From assembly GCF_021390395.1 (NCBI RefSeq), contig NZ_JAJUWT010000004.1, forward strand, positions 186,001-250,000: 64,000 nucleotides of DNA, in the 5' to 3' direction. Source of the stretch: Saccharothrix sp. S26. Lineage in GTDB: Bacteria > Actinomycetota > Actinomycetes > Mycobacteriales > Pseudonocardiaceae. The translations under genes were made by a program, and so were the position numbers. The first letter of the stretch is position 1. Each line of letters begins with the position of its first letter. Positions 50,203 to 58,423 of the stretch are shown here, piece after piece. The notes under the pieces are model-generated. The model saw only the letters and a list, made by a program, of their open reading frames with translations, was not told the DNA's origin and searched no databases.

Positions 50203-50610
50203 ATGGCCACTTGGGGCGACCTCGCCGCATACGTGCACGACACCTATGACGTGATCGCGGAGAACGAGGACGAGATCCGGATCCTGTTCAACTTCGAGCA
50301 GTACGACGAGGACGACGAGCGGACGCAGGTGGTCATCCTGGTCCGCGAAGTGCTCGACAAGCTGCACGAGTGGGTGCAGATCGCCTCGCCGATCGGGTTG
50401 GCGGCGAACGTCGACCTGCACGCGTTCCTCGCCGAGGTCGGCAACTCGACCATCGCCTGCGGCGCGGCGATCATGGGCGACCACGTGGTGCTGCGGCACT
50501 CGTTGCCGTTGGCGGACCTGGACATCCACGAGTTCACCGAGCCGCTGGCGCTGCTCGCGGGCACGGCGGACCGGCTGGAGGAGACGTTCTTCGGCGGCGA
50601 CGACTACTAG
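50203..50610 (+). CDS. YbjN / type III chaperone-like domain protein
   Basis: The 135-residue acidic protein contains IRILFNFEQYDEDDERTQVV, VREVLDKLHEWVQIASPIGL and GAAIMGDHVVLRHSLPLADL, then a DDY C-terminus. This fits the alpha/beta fold of YbjN and CesT-like chaperone domain proteins, common in actinobacteria without a type III system. Function uncertain. It is probably cotranscribed with tetR. An iron box begins right after its stop codon. Confidence 0.7.
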   Translation: MATWGDLAAYVHDTYDVIAENEDEIRILFNFEQYDEDDERTQVVILVREVLDKLHEWVQIASPIGLAANVDLHAFLAEVGNSTIACGAAIMGDHVVLRHSLPLADLDIHEFTEPLALLAGTADRLEETFFGGDDY

Positions 50611-50612
50611 TG

Positions 50613-50631
50613 CTAACTTAGCCTTACCTAA
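50613..50631 (+). promoter_or_regulatory. Iron box (IdeR/DtxR-type operator)
   Basis: CTAACTTAGCCTTACCTAA, read on the minus strand as TTAGGTAAGGCTAAGTTAG, matches the 19-bp IdeR/DtxR consensus TTAGGTTAGGCTAACCTAA at about 15 positions. It lies 18 bp before the GTG of the next gene, a position where iron-loaded IdeR would block transcription. Confidence 0.75.
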
Positions 50632-50648
50632 CCGAGGGAAGGCGCCGC

Positions 50649-51053
50649 GTGTCCAGACGGCCTGTCGTGATCGCCGGGTACGAGTCCATGGCAGTGCAGG
50701 TGCGCGCGGGGCTGGGTGAGCGACGGTTGGTTGCCGCCGTGCGATCGCTGTTCGTGCGGCACGAGGTGCTGCGCGCCGACGGCTTCACGGCCGACTCGTG
50801 CGTGCGCCGGGTGGTGTTGCCCCCGGGCCTCGTGCCGCCGGCCGCCGTCGAGGACGCCTGGGGCGGAGTGCCGGGTGACGCGCCGCTGCGCGTGGTGTGG
50901 TTCGACGGCGGCGCGTCCGGCCGGATCGTGCTGGCCGTGCGCCGTGACGTGCTGCTCCGCCTGCCGTGGCACGTGCTGCTGCCCGGGCTGGTGTCGGCGT
51001 GGAGCGCGAGCGCCCACCTGCGGGCCCGTCCGGTCGCGATCCCGGTCGCCTGA
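50649..51053 (+). CDS. Small iron-box-controlled protein, unknown function
   Basis: The 134-residue protein reads from GTG 50649 with GAGGGAAGG 6 nt upstream. No family is certain. AVRSLFVRHEVLRADGF resembles the early helix (L-x-x-R-H-E-x-L-R) of NRPS condensation domains, and LRLPWHVLLPGLVSAWSA recalls a later region, but the catalytic HHxxxDG motif is absent. With an iron box in front, a role in siderophore production or uptake, or a condensation-domain remnant, is plausible. It has no signal peptide or membrane segment. Confidence 0.6.
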   Translation: MSRRPVVIAGYESMAVQVRAGLGERRLVAAVRSLFVRHEVLRADGFTADSCVRRVVLPPGLVPPAAVEDAWGGVPGDAPLRVVWFDGGASGRIVLAVRRDVLLRLPWHVLLPGLVSAWSASAHLRARPVAIPVA

Positions 51054-51057
51054 ACCG

Positions 51058-51115
51058 TTGACAGCGCACGTCCCGGGGTGCTGTGATCCCACGCAACAGA
51101 TAGGAAACTTTCCTA
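51058..51115 (+). promoter_or_regulatory. Promoter and inverted repeat upstream of the GH5 cellulase
   Basis: TTGACA at 51058-51063 and TGTGAT 18 bp later form a promoter. TAGGAAA-C-TTTCCTA (51101-51115), a perfect inverted repeat, lies just after the probable start point and looks like an operator for a cellulose- or glucan-responsive regulator. Confidence 0.55.
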
Positions 51116-51169
51116 ACTGAACCGCCGTCACCACGTTCCACCTCACCCCTGCACCGTGGGAGGCACCCT

Positions 51170-52597
51170 GTGGCACCCCGATGGCCCGTACTTCCCCTCC
51201 TGGCACCGCTGGTCGCGGCCGTCCTGTCCGTGCCGACGGCCTCGGCCGACGTCCACGCGGCCGCCGTCACCGAGCACCAGGCCGAGAGCGCATCCATCTC
51301 CAACGGCGTGGTGGAGTCCAACCACGCGGGCTACACCGGCACCGGATTCGTCAACTACGACAACGGGACCGGCGCGTACGTCGAGTTCACCGCGACGGCC
51401 GCGTCGGCGGGCCCGGCGACCCTGTCCTTCCGCTACGCCAACGGCACCACCGCCAACCGCCCGGTGACCGTCACCGTCAACGGCTCGGCCGGCGTCAGCG
51501 TGGCGTTCCCCTCCACCGGCGCGTGGTCCACGTGGAGCACCGCCACCGCCACCGTGTCCCTGGCGGCCGGCACGAACCGCGTGCGCGCCACCGCCACCAC
51601 CTCCGTCGGCGGCCCGAACCTCGACCGGCTCACCGTCGACACCGGCACGACCGGCGTCGGCCGGCCCGCGGACGTCAACGGCCAGTTGCGGGTGTGCGGC
51701 GTGAAGCTGTGCAACCAGTACGGCAAGCCGATCCAGTTGCGCGGCATGAGCACGCACGGCATCCAGTGGTACGCCCAGTGCGTCAAGCCCGCGTCGCTGG
51801 ACGCGCTGGCGAACGACTGGGGCGCCGACGTGCTGCGCATCTCGATGTACGTGCAGGAGGGCGGCTACGAGACCAACCCCCGCAAGTTCACCGACCTGGT
51901 GCACGGCTACATCGAGGAGGCCACGCGGCGCGGCATGTACGCGCTGGTCGACTGGCACCAGCTCGACCCCGGCGACCCGAACGCCAACATCTCGTTGGCG
52001 CGCACGTTCTTCACCGAGGTCGCGCAGCGCCACCGCGACAAGACCAACATCATCTACGACATCGCGAACGAGCCGAACAACGTGTCGTGGGCGGCTATCA
52101 AGTCCTACGCCGAGCAGATGATCCCGGTGATCCGGGCGCAGGACCCCGACGGCGTGGTGTTCGTCGGCACGCACGGCTGGGGTTCGCTCGGCGTCTCCGA
52201 CGGGCGCAGCGAGCAGGACATCATCTCCAACCCGATCAACGCCACGAACTTCATGTACACGTTCCACTTCTACGCGGCGTCGCACCAGGACGAGTACTTC
52301 GCGGCGTTGCAGCGGGCGGCGGCGCGGCTGCCGATCTTCGTGACCGAGTTCGGCACCCAGACCTACACCGGTGACGGGGCGAACGACTTCACCTACAGCC
52401 AGAAGTACCTGGACTTCCTCGCCGCGAACAAGATCGGCTGGACGAACTGGAACTTCTCCGACGACTTCCGCTCGGGCGCGGTGTTCAAGGAGGGCACCTG
52501 CGCGGGCTCCACGTTCACCGGAACGGGTGTGCTCAAGCCCGCCGGCGTGTGGATCCGCGACCGGATGCGGACGCCGGACAACTTCCCGACGAGCTGA
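51170..52597 (+). CDS. Secreted GH5 endoglucanase with N-terminal CBM35/6-like module
   Basis: The 475-residue secreted enzyme has a signal peptide (VAAVLSVPTASA) and a CBM6/35-like beta-sandwich (AESASISNGVVESNHAGYTG; NLDRLTVDTGT) to about residue 165. The GH5 domain begins at GQLRVCGVKLCNQYGKPIQL. Catalytic residues are in NIIYDIANEPNNVSW (acid/base Glu) and PIFVTEFGTQTY (nucleophile Glu), with WHQLDPGDPN as the substrate-binding His region. It should cut cellulose or related beta-1,4-glucans outside the cell. GTG 51170 directly follows the operator-bearing promoter region. Confidence 0.9.
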   Translation: MAPRWPVLPLLAPLVAAVLSVPTASADVHAAAVTEHQAESASISNGVVESNHAGYTGTGFVNYDNGTGAYVEFTATAASAGPATLSFRYANGTTANRPVTVTVNGSAGVSVAFPSTGAWSTWSTATATVSLAAGTNRVRATATTSVGGPNLDRLTVDTGTTGVGRPADVNGQLRVCGVKLCNQYGKPIQLRGMSTHGIQWYAQCVKPASLDALANDWGADVLRISMYVQEGGYETNPRKFTDLVHGYIEEATRRGMYALVDWHQLDPGDPNANISLARTFFTEVAQRHRDKTNIIYDIANEPNNVSWAAIKSYAEQMIPVIRAQDPDGVVFVGTHGWGSLGVSDGRSEQDIISNPINATNFMYTFHFYAASHQDEYFAALQRAAARLPIFVTEFGTQTYTGDGANDFTYSQKYLDFLAANKIGWTNWNFSDDFRSGAVFKEGTCAGSTFTGTGVLKPAGVWIRDRMRTPDNFPTS

Positions 52598-52613
52598 TCG
52601 CTCCCGGTGGAGT

Positions 52614-52659
52614 GCGGCGTGCGCTGGACATCGCGCACGCCGCTCTCCCTTGAGGGGAG
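52614..52659 (+). terminator. Terminator after the GH5 gene
   Basis: GCGGCGTGCGC (52614-52624) and GCGCACGCCGC (52633-52643) form a perfect 11-bp stem with an 8-nt loop. A second small hairpin CTCCC-TTGAG-GGGAG follows at 52645-52659. Confidence 0.8.
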
Positions 52660-52683
52660 TGCCGCCGTGCGGGAGCATCGGAG

Positions 52684-53937
52684 GTGGGGGACGACGTCCG
52701 GGGGGCGCACGTGGGCAAGAAGGCGGACACCGGCGACACGGCGGCCGTGGTCGGTTTCGGGGTGGCCGCGGCGCGCAGCGGCAACGTGGCCGAGGCGGAG
52801 GTCTGGTACCGCGCCGCCGCCGACCGCGGTGACGTCGACGGCATGAACCTGCTGGCGTTGCTGTGCGAGGAGCGTGGCGCGTTCGCCGAGGCTGCCCGCT
52901 GGTACACCCGTGCCGCGCGCAGGGGTGACGTGGTCGCGATGCACGGTCTGGCCCGTCTCGCGCGGCAGGACGGCAGGCCGGACGACGCCGAGCGCTGGTA
53001 CCGGGAAGCCGCGGACCGCGGTGACGCCGAGGCCATGACCGCGCTGGCCGACCTGGCGCCGTCCCCGGACCGGTCGGACGAGTGGTACCGCCGTGCCGCC
53101 GAGTCGGGCGACCCGCGGGCGTTCGCGGTGCTCGGCACCCGGTTGCGGGCCAGGGGCGAGGTCGACGAGGCGGAGCGGTGGTTGCGCCGGGCCGTGGAGG
53201 CGACCGGTGAGCCGTTCTTCATGGTGGAGCTCGGTTCGGTGCTCGCGGGGCGCGGTGACGTGGACGAGGCGGAGACCTGGCACCGGCGTGCCGCCGAGGC
53301 CGGTCACGTCGAGGCGATGGGCTGCCTGGGCGCGGTGCTGGTGGCGAAGGGGGAGGTGGGGGAGGCCGAGGACTGGTACCGGAGGGCGGCCGGGGCCGGC
53401 CGGACGTCCGCGCCGGCGGACCTCGCGTTGCTGCTGGTGCACCGGGGTGACACCGCGTCGGCCGAGACCTGGCTGGAGCGGGCGTCGACCGCCGCCGGGG
53501 TCGAGGTGGACCAGGAGCTGTGGTCGGCCCTGCCACCCCTGACCTCCCGCGACCTGGACGACCGGGAACGCGCGGCGGGGCACCGGGTGCTCGTCGTGCT
53601 CGGTGTCCTGGCCCGGCGTGACGACGTCGACCGGGCGGAACGCTGCTTCCGGCGTGCGGCGGACGCGGGCGACACGCAGGCGATGTACGAGCTGGGGATG
53701 CTGTTGACGCGCTGGGGGAGCGCCGCCGACCGTGCGGCGAGCAACCGCCCGGGCCGACGGCTCCGGGACGCGTCCGACCGACCGGAAACCTGGTTCCACC
53801 GCGCCGCCGGGGGCGGCCACCCGGACGCCATGTTCAGCCTGTCGGCGCTGCACCAGGGAACCGCCGAGGGCGACCTGTGGTGGAACCGCGCCGTCGAAGC
53901 CCGCCAGTCCGACGCCATGCGATCCCTGCCCACCTGA
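52684..53937 (+). CDS. Sel1-repeat / TPR-like protein
   Basis: The 417-residue protein is built almost wholly of about 36-residue Sel1-like helical repeats of the type AEAEVWYRAAADRGDVDGMN, AAEAGHVEAMGCLGAVLVAK and AERCFRRAADAGDTQAMYEL, about ten in all. One region (near 265-320) is less regular. Such proteins form scaffolds for protein contacts. No signal peptide or enzymatic domain is seen. The start may be GTG 52684 or GTG 52711 (GKKADTGDTAAVV); both have a G-rich stretch upstream. It stands alone between terminators. Confidence 0.75.
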   Translation: MGDDVRGAHVGKKADTGDTAAVVGFGVAAARSGNVAEAEVWYRAAADRGDVDGMNLLALLCEERGAFAEAARWYTRAARRGDVVAMHGLARLARQDGRPDDAERWYREAADRGDAEAMTALADLAPSPDRSDEWYRRAAESGDPRAFAVLGTRLRARGEVDEAERWLRRAVEATGEPFFMVELGSVLAGRGDVDEAETWHRRAAEAGHVEAMGCLGAVLVAKGEVGEAEDWYRRAAGAGRTSAPADLALLLVHRGDTASAETWLERASTAAGVEVDQELWSALPPLTSRDLDDRERAAGHRVLVVLGVLARRDDVDRAERCFRRAADAGDTQAMYELGMLLTRWGSAADRAASNRPGRRLRDASDRPETWFHRAAGGGHPDAMFSLSALHQGTAEGDLWWNRAVEARQSDAMRSLPT

Positions 53938-54270
53938 CCACCGCCCGCCCTCAACCGTGCCTACGGCCGAACCTCTCCACGCCGACCAGCCACACCCGCC
54001 GAATGCCTGCCGTCCGACCAGGTGCCAACCGCCGCCCGACCCCGCTCAGCCGATCCCGGCCGACCGGCCCTTTAGCCGCTCAGACCGGGCCGACCACCCA
54101 GACCCGGGCCGACCGCGCCTGACCCGCGCCCACCGGCCGCTCGCCTACCAACCGCGCGCCCACCGACCGATCGCTCGCCACGCACTCCAACCGCGTGAAT
54201 GCTTCGCAGGGGTACTCGCCCAGGGGACCCCTGTTTTCATTCTGCCGGCGGGGTCCGACAATTCCGGGCG
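53938..54270. other. Noncoding stretch with a terminator-like hairpin
   Basis: The 333 bp are rich in GACC/CCGACC runs and hold no gene I can support. At 54208-54237 AGGGGT and ACCCCT pair around a 13-nt loop, followed by GTTTT, which resembles an intrinsic terminator for plus-strand transcription and ends 34 bp before the convergent ligase stop. Confidence 0.5.
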
Positions 54271-55749
54271 TCAGGACACCGGCCAGGTGTGCACCGGCTC
54301 GTTGCTGTGCATCAAATCCCGGTACGTGCGCAGCATCCGCCGCAGCGCCTCGGGCCGGTCCAGCGCGGTGTGGTCGTAGTGCCGGTGGAACGCCCGCGCC
54401 TGCCACGTCGCCCCGTTCACCCCGGTCAGGCAGCGCTGCTCGATCACGCCCAGCAGCCGGTCGCGCTCGGCCGGGTCCACCTTCATCCGCACCAGGCCCT
54501 CGTGCGCCATCGGCAGCAGCCGGCGCAGCACCAGCTCCGCCACGGGCACCGTGCCGAGCCCCGGCCAGTACACCTGCGCGTCGATCCCCGACCTCGCACC
54601 CGCCGTGAAGTTCTCCTCCGCCGCGCTGAACGACATCTGCGACCACAGGGGCCGCTCCTCCTCGGCCAGCACGCGCACCAGCCCGTAGTAGAACGCGCCG
54701 TTGGCCAGCATGTCGACCACGGTCGGCCCCGCCGGCAACGTCCGGTTCTCCACCCGCAGGTGCGGCTGGTCGCGCACGACGTCGTACACCGGCCGGTTCC
54801 AGCGGTAGATCGTGCCGTTGTGCAGCCGCAGCTCCGCCAACGAGGGCGTGTCGCCGCGCTCCAGCACCTGCAACGGGTCCTCCTCGTCGCAGATCGGCAG
54901 CAACGCCGGGAAGTAGCGCACGTTCTCCTCGAACAGGTCGAAGATCGACGTGATCCACCGCTCCCCGAACCACACCCGCGGCCGGACGCCCTGTTCCTTC
55001 AGCTCGTCGCTGCGCGTGTCCGTGGCCTGCTGGAACAACGCGATCCGCGTCTCCCGCCACAGCTCCTTGCCCAGCAGGAACGGCGAGTTGGCCCCGATCG
55101 CCACCTGCACGCCCGCGATGGCCTGGGCCGCGTTCCAGTACGCCGCGAAGTCCTCCGGCGACACCTGCAGGTGGAACTGCGTGCTGGTGCACGCGGCTTC
55201 CGGCACGATCGAGTCGGCCGTGAGCTGCAACCGCTCCACGCCGTTGATCGCGATGTGCAGGTCCTCGCCCCGCGCGGCCAGCACCTGCTCGTTGAGCAAC
55301 GTGTACCGCGGGTTGCCCGACAGCGCGTCCACGGCCAGGTGCTTGGGCTGCAACGTCGGCAGGATGCCGATCATCACCATGTGCGCGTCCACGCCGCGCG
55401 CCTTGTGCTCGGCCTCGTTCAGCGACCGCCGCACGACGTCCTCGAACGCCGAGATCCCGCCGCCGGTCAGCAGCCGGGGCGCGACGTTGATCTCCAGGTT
55501 CCACTGGCCGAGCTCGGTCACGAAGTCCGGGTCGGCGATCGCCTCCAGCGCCTCGGCGTTGCGCATCGTCGGGTCGCCCGCGTCGTCGACCAGGTTGAGC
55601 TCGATCTCCAACCCGGTCGTGGGCCGGTCGAACTCGAACCGGGACTCGCTGAGCATCCGGGCGAACACGTCCAGGCACCGGCGGACCTTCGTGCGGTACC
55701 GCGTCCGGTCATCTCGGGTGAACTCCTGCCGACCGACCTCGTCGCCCAT
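54271..55749 (-). CDS. Glutamate-cysteine ligase family enzyme
   Basis: The 492-residue protein has the GCS signature TTGLEIELNLVDDAGD near residue 40, and later GQWNLEINVAPRLLTGGG, STQFHLQVSPEDFAAYW and LRVENRTLPAGPTVVDMLAN. This is an ATP-grasp-like carboxylate-amine ligase family that joins glutamate to an amine, by family name cysteine. Because actinobacteria make mycothiol and ergothioneine rather than glutathione, the true amine acceptor is uncertain. ATG 55749 has GGAGG 6 nt upstream, which decides the start. The next gene lies 24 bp upstream on the same strand. Confidence 0.82.
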   Translation of the reverse strand: MGDEVGRQEFTRDDRTRYRTKVRRCLDVFARMLSESRFEFDRPTTGLEIELNLVDDAGDPTMRNAEALEAIADPDFVTELGQWNLEINVAPRLLTGGGISAFEDVVRRSLNEAEHKARGVDAHMVMIGILPTLQPKHLAVDALSGNPRYTLLNEQVLAARGEDLHIAINGVERLQLTADSIVPEAACTSTQFHLQVSPEDFAAYWNAAQAIAGVQVAIGANSPFLLGKELWRETRIALFQQATDTRSDELKEQGVRPRVWFGERWITSIFDLFEENVRYFPALLPICDEEDPLQVLERGDTPSLAELRLHNGTIYRWNRPVYDVVRDQPHLRVENRTLPAGPTVVDMLANGAFYYGLVRVLAEEERPLWSQMSFSAAEENFTAGARSGIDAQVYWPGLGTVPVAELVLRRLLPMAHEGLVRMKVDPAERDRLLGVIEQRCLTGVNGATWQARAFHRHYDHTALDRPEALRRMLRTYRDLMHSNEPVHTWPVS

Positions 55750-55773
55750 ACCGCCGCCCTCCACCAACCTTGA

Positions 55774-56433
55774 TCAGCGCGCGGGTACCGCGATCGCGGT
55801 CACCACAAACCCCTCCCGCGCGAGCCAGCGGCCGGTGAACCCGTCCAGCGCCACGCCGTCCACCACGGGCGGCTCGACGAGGATCCGCGCGGTGAACGTG
55901 CCGTCGTCCGGGTTGATGGCCACCTCCGCATCCTCGAACCCCAGCCACGTCCGCGCCAGCGGGAACCACGCCTTGTAGACGGCCTCCTTCGCGCTGAACA
56001 GCAGCCGGTCCCACGCCACCTTGTCGCCCGCCGCCCTCAGCTCACCCATCCGGGCCAGCTCGCCGGGCACCGCGATCGCCTCCAGCACCCCGTCCGGGGT
56101 CGGCTCGTTGGGCTCGGCGTCGATCCCGACCGTCCACACCTCGGACTTGCGGCCCACGGCCGCCGCCCGGTAGCCCTTGCAGTGCGTGATGCTGCCCACG
56201 ACCCCCTCGGGCCACGTCGGCTCGCGCTTCGGGCCGGGCAGCAGCGGCACGGGCGGGAAGCCGAGCTCGGCCAGCGCGGTCCGCGCGCAGTGCCGGCCGG
56301 TGGTGAACTCCTTGCGCCGTTTGTCCACCGCTCGGGCGATGTGTTCCTCCTCTTCGGGGAACAACATCACCCCGTCGGGGTCGTCGAACAGGTCGACCGC
56401 CGCCATGGGCGGCCCGAGCAAATCCCTGATCAC
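55774..56433 (-). CDS. 4'-phosphopantetheinyl transferase (EntD/Sfp type)
   Basis: The 219-residue protein has SITHCKGYRAAAVG, VGIDAEPNEPTPDGVLEAI (metal-binding Asp/Glu) and LLFSAKEAVYKAWFPL, the two PPTase signatures. It transfers phosphopantetheine from CoA to carrier proteins of PKS, NRPS or fatty-acid systems, so it could serve natural-product pathways in the genome. Its start overlaps the end of the phosphoesterase gene by 4 bp, a pairing common in actinomycetes. Confidence 0.9.
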   Translation of the reverse strand: MIRDLLGPPMAAVDLFDDPDGVMLFPEEEEHIARAVDKRRKEFTTGRHCARTALAELGFPPVPLLPGPKREPTWPEGVVGSITHCKGYRAAAVGRKSEVWTVGIDAEPNEPTPDGVLEAIAVPGELARMGELRAAGDKVAWDRLLFSAKEAVYKAWFPLARTWLGFEDAEVAINPDDGTFTARILVEPPVVDGVALDGFTGRWLAREGFVVTAIAVPAR

Positions 56434-57275
56434 CGCGCGTCCCCCTCACGCAGCACGTCCAGCAGCGGCGCGGCGGTCCAGCCCCGCGGCTGCCACTCCC
56501 GCGGGTAGCCGAGCGACACCTCGTCGAAGCGGACGCCGTCCTTGCGGATCGTGCGCGGGATGTGCAGGTGCCCGTAGACCATCACCGCCGCGCGGAACCT
56601 CACATGCCAGTCCGCGGTGCGCTCCGTGCCGCACCACAAGGCGAATTCGGGGTACCGCAGCACGAACGTGGGGTCGCGCACGAGCGGCCAGTGGTTGATC
56701 AGCACGGTGCGCAACGACTCGTCCACGGCGCGCAACCGGCGTTCGCTCTCCTCGATCCGAGCCGCGCACCACGCCTCGCGGCTCGGGTACGGGTCCGGGT
56801 GCAGGAAGTACTCGTCGGTGCAGATCACCCCGGCTTCCTGCGCCACCGCCAGCGCGGACGCCTTGTCCGTGGTGCCCGCCGGCCGGAACGTGTAGTCGTA
56901 GAGCGTGAACAGCGGCGCGACCGCCACCGGCCCGCCCGCGCCCTCGAACACCGCGAACTCGTCCTCGGGCGTGAGCACGTCGATGCCGCGGCACAGCTCC
57001 ACCAGCTGCTTGTAGCGCACCTCGCCGCGCGCCTGCGCCGGGTCGTCCTTGGTGGTCCACAGCTCGTGGTTGCCCGGCGACCAGACCACCTTGGCGAACC
57101 GGCTCCGCAGCACGCCCAGCGCCCACTCGACGTCGTCGAACTTCTCGGCCACGTCACCCGCCACGATCAGCCAGTCGTCGGGCGAGTGCGGGCGGATCGC
57201 TTCGACGAACTCGCGGTTCTGCTGGTACGTCACGTGCAGGTCGCTGGTGGCGAGGAGTCGCGGCGCAGTGCTCAC
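56430..57275 (-). CDS. Metallophosphoesterase
   Basis: The 281-residue protein has the calcineurin-like metal motifs ATSDLHVTYQQN, IVAGDVAEKFDDVEWAL, VVWSPGNHELWTT, VLINHWPLVRDP and VMVYGHLHIPR, in the correct order. It hydrolyses a phosphate ester; the substrate is unknown. It is coupled to the PPTase gene by ATGA, which suggests a link to CoA or phosphopantetheine turnover (inference). Confidence 0.9.
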   Translation of the reverse strand: MSTAPRLLATSDLHVTYQQNREFVEAIRPHSPDDWLIVAGDVAEKFDDVEWALGVLRSRFAKVVWSPGNHELWTTKDDPAQARGEVRYKQLVELCRGIDVLTPEDEFAVFEGAGGPVAVAPLFTLYDYTFRPAGTTDKASALAVAQEAGVICTDEYFLHPDPYPSREAWCAARIEESERRLRAVDESLRTVLINHWPLVRDPTFVLRYPEFALWCGTERTADWHVRFRAAVMVYGHLHIPRTIRKDGVRFDEVSLGYPREWQPRGWTAAPLLDVLREGDAR

Positions 57276-57470
57276 ACCTTCGAGGGTATCCGTGCGCGGA
57301 CGGTATCGGGGAGTGACCGTTCATCCGCTCGTCGCTCCTGTGGGGCCGTTCGACCGGGTGAGGGTGTCCGCGTGACGCTGGACCACTCCCGTTCGTCGCG
57401 CGTTCCCTTACCAGGGGGCTGCGGTGTTCCTAGCGTGATGGGCATCACGACGTCCTGGGCGGAGGACCTG

Positions 57471-58046
57471 ATGACCAACTACGTACGACCAGCGCAACCG
57501 TTCGGTCGGACGGTGGGCGCGGAGATCGCCCGCCAAGTGCAGCAGCACGCGCACCCCGCGGTCGCCCCCAGGCGCACCGACGACGCCGCCCTGGCCATGT
57601 TGCTGCGCGCCCGCCAGCGCGGCGACGCCCAGCGGCAGGAGCCGTGGGTGCGCCGGGCGCCGGAAGCGCCGCCCCGACCGCCGCACGCCGACGTGATCGA
57701 GCAACTGGCCGTGCGCCTGGTGCCGCCGTCGCTGTGGGCCGTGGTGGAGCCGCTGCTGCCGCCCGCGAAGGTGCGCCGCCAGGGCGGCGGCCGGGGCCGG
57801 GTGTCCGACCGGGCCATCTTCACCGCGATCGTGTTCGTCCTGACCAGCGGCTGCGCGTGGCGGCACCTGCCGCCGACGTTCGGCGTGACCGTGCCGACCG
57901 TGCACCGCCGGTTCCAGGAGTGGAGCGAGGCCGGGCTGTGGCTGCGGCTGCGGCGGGTGGTGGTGGACGGCCCGGCGGCCGACGCCGAGTGGCTGCGGCT
58001 GGTGCTGGAAGCAGCGGAACGACGCGGCGCGCGCGCCGTGGGCTGA
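57471..58046 (+). CDS. Orphan IS5/DUF4096-type transposase N-domain protein
   Basis: The 191-residue protein starts at an ATG with a strong GGAGG site (57461-57465). Residues about 85-165 match the N-terminal domain of IS5-like transposases (VPPSLWAVVEPLLPPAKVRR, RVSDRAIFTAIVFVLTSGCA then WRHLPPTFGVTVPTVHRRFQ and EWSEAGLWLRLRR). The catalytic DDE half is absent, and the protein closes in frame with a short tail. The first 80 residues (RTVGAEIARQVQQHAHPAV...) are not part of the transposase. No inverted repeats or target duplications are visible around it. It may be a domesticated DNA-binding gene or a remnant. Confidence 0.7.
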   Translation: MTNYVRPAQPFGRTVGAEIARQVQQHAHPAVAPRRTDDAALAMLLRARQRGDAQRQEPWVRRAPEAPPRPPHADVIEQLAVRLVPPSLWAVVEPLLPPAKVRRQGGGRGRVSDRAIFTAIVFVLTSGCAWRHLPPTFGVTVPTVHRRFQEWSEAGLWLRLRRVVVDGPAADAEWLRLVLEAAERRGARAVG

Positions 58047-58137
58047 ACGAGTACGGGAACGACGGTGGCAGCGCGGACGTCCCACGGAGTGAACCGGGAC
58101 GTCCGCCGCGCCGTTCGCCCCACTGGAGGTGTTCGAC

Positions 58138-58389
58138 ATGGACGAGTTGTCCAGACGCGAGGTCGCGCTGCTGAAGGCGACGGCCGCGAACCGGGTCGAC
58201 CTGACCGGCAGCGCCGAACCGGACGTGCGCGTGGACGGCCTGCCGTTCTGCGACCCGACCACGGCCCGCGCCCTGGTGCACGCGGGCCTGATCGAGGCGT
58301 CGCACCCGGTCGCACCGGGCGACCGCGCACCGGCCCGCCTGACCGCCGCCGGCGCCGCGGCCCTGGGCCTGGCCACGCTCGCCGCCTGA
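58138..58389 (+). CDS. Small hypothetical protein
   Basis: The 83-residue protein reads MDELSRREVALLKATAANRV, then FCDPTTARALVHAGLIEASH and LTAAGAAALGL, which suggests a small winged-helix-like fold. ATG 58138 is preceded by TGGAGGTG at good spacing. I recognise no family. It lies 91 bp after the orphan transposase-domain gene. Confidence 0.6.
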   Translation: MDELSRREVALLKATAANRVDLTGSAEPDVRVDGLPFCDPTTARALVHAGLIEASHPVAPGDRAPARLTAAGAAALGLATLAA

Positions 58390-58394
58390 CCGGC

Positions 58395-58418
58395 CGACCG
58401 CTGGAGCGCTCCCGGTCG
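58395..58418. terminator. Terminator between convergent genes
   Basis: CGACCG and CGGTCG flank the palindrome GGAGCGCTCC (58403-58412), giving an 11-bp stem with little or no loop between two convergent stop codons. Confidence 0.55.
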
Positions 58419-58423
58419 AACGG

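Noticed and set aside
57276-58137. Complete insertion sequence around the DUF4096 gene
   Set aside because: No terminal inverted repeats, target duplication or DDE domain could be found.
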